From: Platycnemis pennipes
Lineage: Eukaryota > Arthropoda > Insecta > Odonata > Platycnemididae
Direction of reading: 5' to 3'
NCBI GenBank assembly: GCA_933228895.1
Contig: OW121851.1
Span: 126,651,624-126,715,623, forward strand
Length of the DNA: 64,000 nucleotides
This document shows, piece after piece, positions 12,111 to 22,680 of this stretch. The position numbers and the translations under genes are program-made. Below the pieces are notes generated by a model. It was not told the origin of the DNA and made no database searches. It worked only from the letters and a program-made list of their open reading frames with translations. Positions within the stretch are counted from its first letter, which is position 1; every line of letters begins with the position of its first letter.

Positions 12111-13519
12111 TTTTTCAGCTAGAATTTCCCCCGATAATTATTTTAGCGACCCACTATTTAATCTACCAATCTGATATGTATGTATCTGTAGTAATCTGAT
12201 ATATATGCATTATTTGAACTTCTGTTCTGGGGCCGGTTAAATTAACTGCTTCATGACAGGATAAATAGTGAGCTTAACCAGAGAAAACAGATAGGAATGG
12301 GCACTGTGAAAGCAAATACCGAGCACTGAAAATGAAGGAAGACATTTGTTTCATGTCGGTACCGACGGGAAAGGCTGAATTGAAGTTAGGCTAAACGTGC
12401 TAAACTTAGCCGCCCCCCGAAGCAAATTTCTGGCTACGTGCCTGCCTGCTAATGAAAAAAATATCCTTGCTGAGCTCGCTCGGTCTGAGGGCTCTGGCTT
12501 TCGACAAGGGGCCGGAGGGAGGCGAAGTGGCTCGGACGTGGCCTTGGAATGGTTCGAGAGAGAGAGAGAGATAAGGAGCCAGGAGGTGGAGGGTGACGTT
12601 AGCGGGAGTGGGGGGGGGACTAGAGCAGCGCCACGGAACGAAAGATTTTTAGCACGTAAAATAGTGAAAACATGGTTCGGAAAATAATAAATAGCAACTT
12701 TAGTATGCACCTAAGGTCTTTGAGTTTGATATAATAGTAGAAGAGAAGGATGAATCCCAGCGGAGAGTGGAATACATGTTTCCATTACGATTTCAATGTC
12801 AAAGGAAAAAAGGCTGAAATCGGGCTATTTTTACGATTTTCAGTGCCTGAAGCTCTTTAATGAGTACTGCTAACGAACATATTGTTCCATAAACCGCACA
12901 CATTGATCCTTAATCTAACGATCAATGAAAACCGATCAGCTCTGCGACTTATATTAAACTCGTTATCTTCGATCTCGCAAGGGTCTGCAGAGCCGTTTTC
13001 TGCGGAGGTATAGAACGCCCTTAATTGCCAAGTTCCTAGTCACAGCTTATTTATTAATAAATTGTTCATCAATCATTTTTCCGTAGAAATCGAAAACTTT
13101 AATCCGCAGGACTCTATACAATAGTCATATACCTACGCGCATTCATCCGGGAATGAAAATTCATTGTTAAACATTATTAACTTGTGTTAATGGATATCAG
13201 AAATAACCCGTTCTGATTCCGGGTGTTCATGCATCACGCAAACGGCGGTGAATGACGTCCTTTTTACGATCCCAAATTCTATCATATTTAGGAAGAAATG
13301 GTCACTATGATCCCAATGCACATACAGCAGCAGTGCTTACACTTCAAAATTGTGATTTCTTATTTGCATATCTCACTTCTCCATTCCACCTAATTATGAA
13401 AATATAGTTTTCCTAAATACAATAGCTATTACTATTAAATTAAATTACTAGCTATGTAGTCAACTTTAATAGGTGAAATAATATTGAGTATTTTGGTAAA
13501 TATATTAACTTGATTCTCC
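12111..13519. other. unassigned, with a GC-rich patch at about 12400-12640
   Basis: The 12400-12640 patch is much richer in G and C than its surroundings and holds an AG-repeat run and a G tract. It is open in a plus frame (12397-12687) and in a minus frame (12351-12710), but neither shows a domain. It may be part of a repeat or an old CpG-rich element. The rest (12700-13519) is AT-rich with nothing recognised, and no earlier BLTP2 exon is visible. Confidence 0.4.
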
Positions 13520-13682
13520 ATATTGATAACTGAAACAACGGAAATTTTTATTACTCAAGGTGCTCTAGTTGTTAACCTGAGAAAATTATGTGCAAGTCCT
13601 GATTTGCATTTCAAAAAATTTTTCCAAAACAACTTCAAAAATTGGGGGGGGGGGGGACTATATTTTGAGGAATACAGTATTT
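13520..13682. repeat. transposon-end fragment with a long G tract
   Basis: A run of about 13-14 G near 13645 is followed by ACTATATTTTGAGGAATACAG. The reverse complement (CTGTATTCCTCAAAATATAG) resembles the sequence at 4700-4720. It is therefore probably the end of one shared DNA-transposon family. G-tract length is prone to assembly error. Confidence 0.4.
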
Positions 13683-13801
13683 ATGTGTAATTATGATTAA
13701 TCAGTGAAGTAAATTGGCAGGTATTATATGATTTAAAAATACTGAAAATAACATAGGCAGTGAATGATGTGAAATTTCTCCTATCCTTTTCTCTTTCATA
13801 G

Positions 13802-14093
13802 ATCAACTGATGTCCCCATCCATTGGCTCGGTGTCTCGCTCTTGGATGTGTGAGTTGCTGATGGAGACTGCATGGTGTCGTCTTGGCAACCTCCCATTTC
13901 CCACAGCATCCTACCACAAGAAGCAGCACTCATGGGGCTCCCCATTCTCTATCGGTGTTCTCCTGGCCAAAATTCGCACAACGGGCTCGCCTTTTGCCCC
14001 CTCTTCTCCGTCTCCCAAACTCCAAGCCCTGCTGGACAATGTACGTCTAGAGTGGAGTCCTACACTGCTTGGAACACTTCTAATTGCCTTTGG
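13802..14093 (+). CDS. BLTP2: BLTP2 exon 1 of those in the window
   Basis: The acceptor is CTTTCATAG ending at 13801, after a pyrimidine-rich tract. The exon takes one base from an unseen upstream exon. It reads QLMSPSIGSVSRSWMCELL, then AWCRLG, SFxHKKQHSWGSPFSIG-like text and LQALLDNVRLEWSPTLLG. The WGxP...LQxxLDxxxxEWSPxL pattern is that of the lipid-groove region of the family. The donor was chosen at 14094 (GTGCGT) because it leaves two codon bases, as exon 2 requires. GTATGC at 14098 would leave phase 0 and not fit. Confidence 0.85.
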
Positions 14094-14776
14094 GTGCGTA
14101 TGCCATCTTGAGAGGTGGACTCTTGCTTGCTGGAATTGTACTGTAAAAAGTGTCTGAAGTATGTCAATCCAAGTGAAATTTTATGATTAAGACTATTGAA
14201 TAAATCATTTCATGATTTTTGTATGCATTAAATGATTCCAGGGTAATTTTTGATTGGAATACAAATAGAAACAGTATATGTGTGATCAGGTTTTCTTTTG
14301 TAAGGTAAAGTTTGGCTCTAAATATTTCTTTTCTCTATGCTGTTGCCACATTTATTTCTATTCAGAATTTGTTCGGCAATGAAAGCCACTACAATGAAAT
14401 ATTGTGCAAATTATATGGCAATTCGGTCAAATTAGGAGTAATTATGAAAGCTGTAGCTGCTACATCCATTTTCGCTCTGGGCTTAGTTGATAGTTTCTTC
14501 ATTATTAATGGACCGAAAGTTGAGAGCTCTTTACTTATACTTATGAAAATTACCACTTTTGCTATGTATTTTTGGATTTATCAAACAATTTCTGTGGACC
14601 TAAATTTAAAAATGAGTACCCATCTGTATTAAGACATCCCTCATTAATAAAGAGAATGAGAGAGAAAGAAATTTTAAATACATTGAATAGTAGGGGAAAT
14701 GAGGCCGAAATAAAAGTGCCATACAGGAATTGAAAATAAATTAATACAAAATGAACACTTTTAAGCACATTAACAC

Positions 14777-15549
14777 TTACAAGGAGACATCGTGAGCCTG
14801 ATGCTCGGGATCCAAGTGATGAAATTATTTTATGAAACTATAGAGGGAATGCAGGGAAAATGTCACGGCTTTCTTCCACATAGGCCCGGGTTTGTAAAAG
14901 AAACGCAACCATAGAATTTTCCTCTCTATAAATCCTTTGTAGGACATGCCCTCATTAGCAATAGCTGTGGCTTGTGGCTGTGTTAGTTTGTGCATACTGC
15001 CAACTACAACTTACACTGTTTTCTGCCCTTTCGTAGAAAGAAAGTAAGCAATCCTACATAAATATGTAGGACGCTTACTACAATATCCACAAAAAATTAT
15101 AATAGCGAATATTTTCTGCATAGCGTCGGCAACAGTTACTATGTCTTTTCTGTAAATATCATGTTGACTATCAAACGAAAAATTGAGTTACAGAAATCAT
15201 TATTTGAATGCAGTTCCTGGGCAGTTTTAAGTGCAAACATCACTGTATATTAAAAAGTAATAATTCAATGAGAAAGCCCCACAACCAAAAGCAGGTTCAT
15301 ATGCCATCAGTCAATACACAGTGAATAATTCTTACAGCACATTAATCCACTCAACCACAGCTACTGTTAATGAAGGTGTGCCCTGCATAGATTTTATAGG
15401 GAGAAAATTCTATAGTTGCATTTTTTCACAAACCTGGGCCTATGTGGAAGAAAGCCGTGACTCATTCCCTGCAACAACTCTATTTAATAAAATAATTGGG
15501 TCATTTGGATCACGAGCATCAATCTCACGATGTCTCCTTGTTAGTGATT
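14777..15549. repeat. head-to-head inverted repeat with arms of about 230 bp
   Basis: About 14777-15006 matches the reverse complement of about 15320-15549. Both arms share AAGGAGACATCGTGAG, CACGGCTTTCTTCCACATAG and a TAGCTGTGG stretch. Read inward, both arms can encode a similar RRHRExDARDPxD peptide followed by SRLSST. The arms may therefore be two copies of a once-coding element facing each other. No TIR-type end or target duplication was seen. Confidence 0.6.
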
Positions 15550-15589
15550 ATTTTATGATTGATAACATATAATAAACAGGGTTGATTTT

Positions 15590-15893
15590 TGGTTTTTAGT
15601 ATGGTAAGGCAATTTAAGATGTGGGTCAAGAAGGTTACCAAAAAATTTCACACTTTCCCCATCAATAAAGTATTGCACTTTTTGAAAACTTCTAGAAGAC
15701 ACCGAGGAGTCTGAGTTTTCTCCTTATTTAAACATAGTTTGTTGTCCCAGGACCACTGAGGCCTCCTTAACACTGTGTCATTATGTCCATCAAGAAGGGT
15801 TTCATTACAGGGTTGAGCACTTAAGAAATTAACATCATCTGCATACATTACCACCTTATTGCATTCATTCTGTGACTGAAATGTTGAAATCAA
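15590..15893 (-). pseudogene. LINE reverse transcriptase fragment
   Basis: The minus frame at 15893-15648 contains NKVVMYADDVNFLSAQ, an intact YADD catalytic box. It is followed by WSWDNKLCLNKEKTQTPR, where RT palm and thumb residues are expected (the WN/LNxxKT motif). The piece lacks the rest of the RT and the endonuclease. It lies antisense in the first BLTP2 intron. Confidence 0.6.
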
Positions 15894-17138
15894 AGTAAAA
15901 ACTAAGCCATGTATGCAGTATTCCTCAGCATCTTTAGCTTTACATGTTTAATTTATGATCTATGATGAATATTTTCATGAAATCACTGTTACTGAATGAT
16001 AAATAAATTGGCCATATGGGTCCCATCTCATATTAATTGTGTAATGCATGCTTCCTGAAGTTTATTTTATGATGTATAGAGAAAAAAAGTTTTTTTGGAG
16101 GTGTTTTCTTCATTAGAAATAATTATCATCTGACAATGAAAAGTTTTTGTTGCTTACTATATTGTTGGAAGGGAAGTATGGTAGTTATGTAATTACAAAG
16201 CTTACACATAACTTTTTGACACTAATTTATAGACAAATCCTGATACTGGGTTAGCCGTATGCAGTAAAACATCGTATTTGCATTGTTGAAACTTATGCTT
16301 TCCCCTGATTTACAATACTTTTATTGGGTCCCATCCAATTTCCCATATCTACAACGTATGTAATACCGTGCATTAACACCATGTCATTTTCCATTTCCCA
16401 CTGCATATTTACATTAGATGCGGGTTGGAATGCGATAGATTAAAAAAACAAAATTCACCTCTAAGATGTTTAGCTATACATAAGAATCTTTATAAACTTT
16501 TTTTTGTCTCGTTTTGCTCATACACACTTCGAAAACATGAGAGAAAGCAGTAATGTGCTCTGTTTTGTGGCAGAATTTGAACCTAACAGGGTCATACACT
16601 GCCATTAGTGATGGAAACATGTTCAATATTTACACTTGTGATCTCTTTGCCGGAGAAAGATTCATGCTATGAGATGAGTGTGACTATGACACAATTTATA
16701 CAATTTAGGAATACCTGCGGGAGTATATTACAACTGTTCCTAAGTTCATATTATAAAGAATGAAAATAACTTTTTACCCAGACATCATGAAATGTTAAAA
16801 ATACAAGAACTCAACTAATGGCTGATAACATAGGATCATTTATCAGATCATCACGCTTCATTGACTCAACAGTTTTACTATGGGTTACTACAGAACAAAA
16901 CTTATTGAAACTTGTTTTATTACATGAAAACCGCATTGAATAAAAAAATATTATTTTGAGAAATTTTTAAAGTTGGAAAACTGCTCACGCTAACCAGCCA
17001 GCGAGGTATTCTATTATGTTGTTTAAGTTATCTTCAAAAACTCTGGAACGTAAATTTTATCTTACTTGGGAATGGGAAATGGAAGCGAATTAGAATATTT
17101 TCAGATGAGTCGAGGGTTTTCGGGTTTCTTTCGTTGGT

Positions 17139-17310
17139 TCATCCTGCTGGATGACAATTTCACCAGCATTCCAGATGACATCATAAGGTCCGAAGATTGA
17201 GTCGCATCAAATTTTGTACATCTTAGTCCTATTTATGTCCTATACTTCGGACCTGTAGATGCCATCTGGAATGACGGCAAAACGGCTGTCTATCTGGATG
17301 AAACAGTGCG
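17139..17310. repeat. foldback insertion inside Tigger-like copy 1
   Basis: CATCCTGCTGGATGACA...CATTCCAGATGACATC...GGTCCGAAG on the left pairs with CTTCGGACC...GATGCCATCTGGAATG...ATCTGGATG on the right. The arms are about 70-75 bp with mismatches. The matching position in copy 2 (about 20890) lacks this segment, so it was inserted into copy 1 or lost from copy 2. Confidence 0.65.
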
Positions 17311-17333
17311 AAAAAAACCCAGAAAATGCAGAA

Positions 17334-17377
17334 ATTAGAAGATGACTCGAGCAGAAATGCTCGAGTCATCTTCTAAT
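17334..17377. repeat. perfect 20-bp stem with GAAA loop
   Basis: ATTAGAAGATGACTCGAGCA (17334-17353), then GAAA, then its exact reverse complement (17358-17377). In the sister copy only one half is present (CTCGAGTAATCTTCTAATC near 20910). The palindrome therefore arose in this copy, probably by template switching or break repair. Confidence 0.85.
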
Positions 17378-18056
17378 GATTGTAATCACTGCAGAAGCCT
17401 TCGCAGCCACTTGAATATTTTCAACTTAGTCATAAACAAAAATTGTGGATTAAGCAAATTTTAATTATGCAACTTGCACTAATATGGCAAATCATCTAAG
17501 ATTACTGGTCCTTACAATGAATACAATGATGAAAAATCACATTGTGATTCAGAAACATGCTAGCTATAGTGCCGACATCTGTCGAAAATAAGAAAATGCG
17601 TAGAAATCTTAGTATTAAGGAATACCAACTTAAAAAGTGATTTTAAGTTCTAGATCGTCAAATATCGCCGTAAATTGCTTCGTCATAAGAGAAAAGGCAT
17701 TGCACAATGTCTAAAGTTGGGAATTATGGATTTGACAATGTTTGATGGTTGGTTGGGATATTTGAGAAATTGGTAGAAATATATTGTACAAAAATAAATC
17801 AGGACAGCTATGCACTTATAGAAATAATTAATGATATTGCTCTAAATCAGTTTATCAGTGTTTCTAATTTTAATCTTTACTCTATATTGTGCAAGTATGC
17901 ATGTAAATTCTAATTTTCCCGCTATTTGCATTTTCCCATAATTTATACTTTTTCTAGCAGTCCCAAGAAAAGTGTAAGAAAGGGGTTTTACTGTAATTTC
18001 ATTTAAGGTGGCTTTTGATAATTTTATTAAGATTTTGATTCTTTTTTTGTTCTTAG

Positions 18057-18393
18057 GTGTATGGAAGATTATCTTAAGATGCAACTTAGTCAGGGACATT
18101 CGCCTCATGTCACTGCAAGGGAGGAAAAAGGGCAAAGAGGCATTATAAAGAGTTGCCTCGAAGGTTGCACCATGAGTGCAACACTCACTGGCTTCAACCT
18201 TTTCCTTTTTGATGGCCAATGCTCACTGACTCCCATTGAGTACAACTCATCTTGCCTAATGCTACGTGTGGACTCAGCTTCACTAGAGGGCTCCCCTCTT
18301 GAAGCTTGCATGAACGTTGAGGGTGCAAAAGCAGTCACTGTTTCATGTGCACTAGGGAAGCATTACCCATGTTCCAAATCTCAGGAATTGAAG
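18057..18393 (+). CDS. BLTP2: BLTP2 exon 2
   Basis: The acceptor is TTTTTTTGTTCTTAG ending at 18056. The first G completes a Gly codon from exon 1. It reads CMEDYLKMQLSQGHSP, CLEGCTMSATLTGFNLFLF, SSCLMLRVDSASLEG, ending in CSKSQELK. The alternation of hydrophobic residues (ATLTGFNLFLF, LMLRVDSASL) fits beta strands of the lipid-transfer groove. The donor at 18394 (GTTGGT) leaves phase 0, matching exon 3. A nicer consensus GTAAGA at 18408 would give phase 2 and break the frame. Confidence 0.85.
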
Positions 18394-18645
18394 GTTGGTT
18401 TTTATCAGTAAGACTTTTTCATCATTGTATAATTCTAATGAAAGGAATTACTGAGAAAGTGATCCTAAGTCATTTACATTTAGTATTTTAAAACCATTTA
18501 GTATTTAGACCTCACATTATCAATAGTAACACCATTAGGACCCACATTTGAAGTGCTAATCACTCAGAAACACACTTCGTGTCATGAGATTCTGCTGTGT
18601 CTACGCAATATCTTGATTCATAGCCAAGTATTATTTTTCTTTCAG

Positions 18646-18811
18646 GGATTTTGGGCGTACTTGAAGCAGGTTAAAGTTGCATCAAGACGTCCATCCCGGG
18701 AAATCAATGTTCATATGTTAGAAGAAATTAAAGGGACATGGAGTACAGAATTATACCTTAGGCTGCGTGGCCTGACTGCTGAGATAAAGTCTTTCTGTAA
18801 TTTTTTTTCTA
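18646..18811 (+). CDS. BLTP2: BLTP2 exon 3
   Basis: The acceptor TTTTTCTTTCAG ends at 18645, in phase 0. It reads GFWAYLKQVKVASRRPSRE, INVHMLEEIKGTWSTELYL, RLRGLTAEIKSFCNFFSS. The donor was chosen at 18812 (GTGAGT, strong consensus, phase 1). GTAATT at 18797 is also phase 1 and would shorten the protein by five residues, so both ends keep the frame. TWSTELYLRL...TAEIK resembles a groove-forming strand pair. Confidence 0.85.
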
Positions 18812-19713
18812 GTGAGTACCATTACTTTTAATTGCATTAGGTTATGAAAATATCTCTTTACACTCACCAAGAACCTAGTACCTAATGTTCAACTTTATGG
18901 CCATTCCTAACTTTGCAGGTATTTCATGGTTATTTCACTGTATTTTCCCTTGCTTGGTTGCCTTTCTAGCTTAAGTGTGCAGTGAGCAATATATACCTAA
19001 ATTAAACTGGGAAAAGGTCATTTGACATGAGGAACAATATCCCTTCTCTTTTCCAGAAGGTCATACTACATGTCCTCAGCCATTTTTCAAAATGTTTTCA
19101 CTAGAGCCAGGTTAATGCAGCATCATGGTAATTAGATATTGTTTCCACTCATTTGATTGAGGGTTATTTTGTTTTGGTATTCCCTTTCCAGTTGTGTTAT
19201 GAAATGTTTAAAGCCACAATACTGTAGCTAATGGGTAAAAATGAGGAATATTTGATTGCCATGGCATTTTATTTTATGCCTTTTGCCAGTAAATACTAGG
19301 TATTGTACATATTTTGAAGAGTATAAAGTTTGGTGGAAGCAATGAACTTGTTATCTACAGGCTAAAAATGATCTCAGGAAGATCTCTCAAACTTCTAATG
19401 GCTAGGTAGGGTGAGAAATGATTTTTGACTTGAATTATATATCATATTTTCATTTTTTATGGATCTAGTTTGTCTAAGGTGTCAGAAATGTGGAATTCAA
19501 TGCGTAATAATAATTGCTGCATTCATATTAAAAAATGGTACACACTATATTAGATATTGTCACAGATATTGTCACAGAGTTTTAGTGTTCCAAAGGTGGG
19601 ATCGCATATCTTTTGTTCTTGTTTTTGACCTCAATATTAATGACATGAACTCATCTGGAAAGGCACTGCTCACAATAAGTGTCCAAATGAATTACTTTAT
19701 GAATTGACAAAGG

Positions 19714-19832
19714 TGATTTGAAGAGTTACGTTGGTATGAAGAGGTTGGCCGATTAAAGAATCGAGTGGAAGGCTGCGTCAAACCAATCCTAGGATTGTTG
19801 ACCCTCGATGATGATGATGATGATTTGAAGAG
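19714..19832 (+). mobile_element. 5'-truncated RTE LINE insertion with target-site duplication
   Basis: The body at 19726-19820 reads as the last 95 bases of the RTE element at the right edge of the window, including TCGAGTGGAAGGCTGCGTCA and ATCCTAGGATTGTTGACC, then a GATGATGATG tail. It is flanked by exact 12-bp repeats TGATTTGAAGAG at 19714-19725 and 19821-19832. This is a clean target-primed insertion on the gene's sense strand, in the third intron. Confidence 0.85.
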
Positions 19833-19955
19833 CAGGACTAAATTTGATGAGTTGCAGTAGTATTTTTGCCTTTCTGTGTCAATTAAAAAGCACCGAGACT
19901 GATGTCAAGGCCAAGATTTCCAGAAAACAGACCTATTCACTTACCTATACATATA

Positions 19956-21639
19956 CAGTAAAACGTATTTGCATTATCAGAATTTACGTTTTCCCACAAT
20001 TTACATCATTTTTATCGGGTCCCATCCAATTTCCTGTACCTTCAACATATGTAGAACACTGTATTTACACCTCGACTTTTCTGTTTTCCCACTGTTTGCG
20101 TTAGATGCGAGTAAGAATGCGATAGATTAAAAAAACAAACTTCCCTTCTATGACATTTAGCCATACATATCAGTCTGTATAAAACACTGTTTTACCTCAT
20201 TTCGTGCATATACACTTCAAAAATGAGAGAGAGCAGTAATGTGCTTCGTTTTACAGAAGAATTTTGCGGCATAGCAGGGCAGTACACAGCGTCGCTAGTG
20301 ACGGAAAGATGAAATATCACTCGCGATCGTTTCAGCGATCGTGAGTTTCGATCGAGATAGACACTCGCTGTCCTTTTGCCAGGAAAAGATTCCTACTATA
20401 AAATGAATGTGTTTGGGATGCAATTTATAATTTAGGAACACCTGCGGGGGTATATTTACGCTGTACGGAAGTTCATATCTTGAAGAATGAAAATGAATTT
20501 TTACCCATCTGCAGACATTATGAAATGTTAAAAATACCTGCATCAACTGATCTGGTAGACGATAACAGGGGATCATTCATCTAACTATCGTGCTGCGTTA
20601 ATTCAGCAGTTTTGCTACACGTTACTACAAAACAAAACTTATTGAAACTGGTTTTATCGCATGAAAACTTCATTAAATAAAATTATTTTGTTGAGAAATT
20701 TTTTTGCCATTTGATAACTGCTTGTGCCGACCAGCAAGGTAGTTCAATGTTCCCATGTGTTGTTTATGTTATCCTTAATTACTCTGGAAATGTAAATTTT
20801 ATTTTAATTGGAAATGGGAAATGAATGTGAATTACAATATTTTCGGATGACTTGAAGGTTTTCAGGTTTCTTCTGCGTTGGTTCTTCCCTCGGAAAAAAA
20901 TGGAAACCCTCGAGTAATCTTCTAATCACCATGGAAGCTTTTGCTGCCACTAGAATATTTTCATATAGCTGATAACTTCAGGCTTAACTATGTGATACCT
21001 TTCCACAATGGAAAATAAAAGAATGACGTAACTAACTAAGAAGAAAAAACTAGCAAAGAATATTTTAAATTTAAGCATAAATAAAAATTGTGGATTCTCA
21101 TGATGCAACTCGCACTGATAAAGCGAAACATCTTAAGTTTACCGGTCTCTACAATGGATGGAATTATGAAAAATCACGATGTGATTCAGAACATGCTAGC
21201 TAGTGCAGACACCTGTCGAAGAAGAGAAAATTTCAAGAAATCATGGTATGAAGGAATACCAACTAAAGAAGCAAGTTTTAAGTACTGGATCATCTAATAT
21301 CACTGTGATTGGCTTCATCATAAGAGAAAAGGCATATCATAATGTATTATAAGTTTGGGAATTATGAACTTGATAATGGCTAATGGCTGGTTGGGTCGAT
21401 TGAAACATTGGTAGGAATATGTCGTACAAAAACAAATCAGGACAGCTCTATGCTTTAAGAAATAATTAATAATATTGCTCTAATTCAGTTTATCAGTGTT
21501 TCTTATTTAATATTTACTTTATAGTGTTAAAGTATGCATGTGAAACTGTAAATTGTCCTTTTCCCACCATTTGCATTTTCCTGCAATCTACACTTTTTTC
21601 TAGCGGTCCCTAGAAAATTGTAAATAAGGGGTTTTACTG
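19956..21639. mobile_element. Tigger/pogo-like element, copy 2 (full length, no transposase)
   Basis: It starts CAGTAAAACGTATTTGCATT and ends AAGGGGTTTTACTG. It is flanked by TA on both sides (19954-19955 and 21640-21641), the usual target of pogo/Tigger elements. The 1684-bp interior has no frame with DDE motifs; the open frames at 20295-20576 and 21088-21297 are short and unrecognised. The same family is present at 16262-17993 and, truncated, at 49075-49744. It was probably moved by a transposase supplied in trans. Confidence 0.85.
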
Positions 21640-22295
21640 TATATGGAGTAAAACAAATAGCATAAAAGATGATTAGAGAATATGAACACTAAGGTGTTAA
21701 GCTTTATATATGTCATTATAGTAAAAACAAGGGAAAATATTGGCCCTTCACAGGTATTTGAAACATTTACAGAATAATTTTTCTCCTTAAAAATTAAAAA
21801 AAAGGGGGTGCATTGTATGCATCAATCTGTCCCATACAGTGGCAAGTACAGTATCTAATATAGCATGGGATAGTGGAGTAGATGAGGGTAGTATGGGATA
21901 CAAAAAATCCTGCTGCAGAGTTCTTAGGCAAGGTGCTGAATACCCATTATATATGTATGTACTTCATTTGAAGCAAAAAATTAATACATAGTTGAGTACA
22001 TAAAACATTTTATATAAAGTATTGTGCATTGAAAGTTTTAATTTAAGAATGTAGTGCCCTCCCTGGTGCCTGTTATTAACTAAAAAACTTCATGAAAGAC
22101 AGTAAATGTCTATCTATTGCTTTTTAAATCCTTGATTATAATATTTGGAAAGACAATTCAGAACTGGAACTAAGTAATCATTTTAATCACTGAGAATTTT
22201 CCACCTGTATTTCAACATTAAACGTTCATCTTGGTCCACTTATATAATTAGTACTTAAGATGTGGCTGAAAAGGATATCTTATTTACATTTTCAG

Positions 22296-22436
22296 CTCTG
22301 TGGGCTTCACCTGATCAGCCTAAACAGGAGAAACCAGAGGCTAATGTATCATCCAAAAATGTGACTGTGAGAGCTAAAGGTGATGTGGGATTAATAGTTA
22401 TCCTGTCGGCAAAACATCAGTTATTGTTTTCTTTTG
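22296..22436 (+). CDS. BLTP2: BLTP2 exon 4
   Basis: The acceptor TTACATTTTCAG ends at 22295, phase 1. It reads LWASPDQPKQEKPEANVSS, KNVTVRAKGDVGLIVILSA, KHQLLFSF, then one base of an Asp codon. The strand-turn-strand texture (VTVRAKGDVGLIVIL) fits the repeating-beta-groove fold. The donor GTAAGT at 22437 is a perfect consensus. Confidence 0.88.
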
Positions 22437-22512
22437 GTAAGTATTTTCAGTTCTCTCTTGAATCTATGAGTTCCTGTTGCTTCTCATATCAATTCTTTCT
22501 TTTGGCACTATC

Positions 22513-22680
22513 ATCAGTTTGACTCAGGTTGGTAGTGTGATGGCCTGGAAACCCAAAGATCATGGGTTTGCATCCTGCCCAGGGTGGGGATGATGTATTT
22601 GTCTCAGGATTATGTCTAAGGTTAGATGGCGTGTTATAACCTTAGCTGTTAGAGCAGCCAGAACATAAGACTACCACTAT
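22513..22680 (+). repeat. tRNA-derived SINE-like repeat
   Basis: GGTTGGTAGTGTGATGG (near 22528) resembles a Pol III A box, and GGGTTTGCATCC (about 22564-22575) resembles a B box (GGTTCGAATCC with changes). The spacing is tRNA-like. The downstream part has no tRNA 3' half, as in SINEs. Borders are approximate. Confidence 0.45.

Larger units (their letters stand above)
16262..17993. mobile_element. Tigger/pogo-like element, copy 1 (no transposase)
   Basis: The 5' end is CAGTAAAACATCGTATTTGC and the 3' end is GGGGTTTTACTG followed by TA, so the terminal inverted repeat is CAGTAAAAC. The interior aligns with the element at 19956-21639, for example GGGTCCCATCCAATTTCC, the GGGGTTTTACTG end and blocks between. 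The left TA target is altered (TATG before CAG). No long open frame remains. The copy carries an extra foldback (17139-17310) and a perfect hairpin (17334-17377) not found in copy 2. Confidence 0.8.

Noticed and set aside
12351..12710. Long frames on both strands in the GC-rich patch
   Set aside because: No domain or family similarity; both frames result from high GC and AG repeats.
14312..14632. Open frame of 106 codons just after BLTP2 exon 1
   Set aside because: Hydrophobic composition only; no family similarity seen, wrong phase for the BLTP2 transcript, and it lies among repeats.
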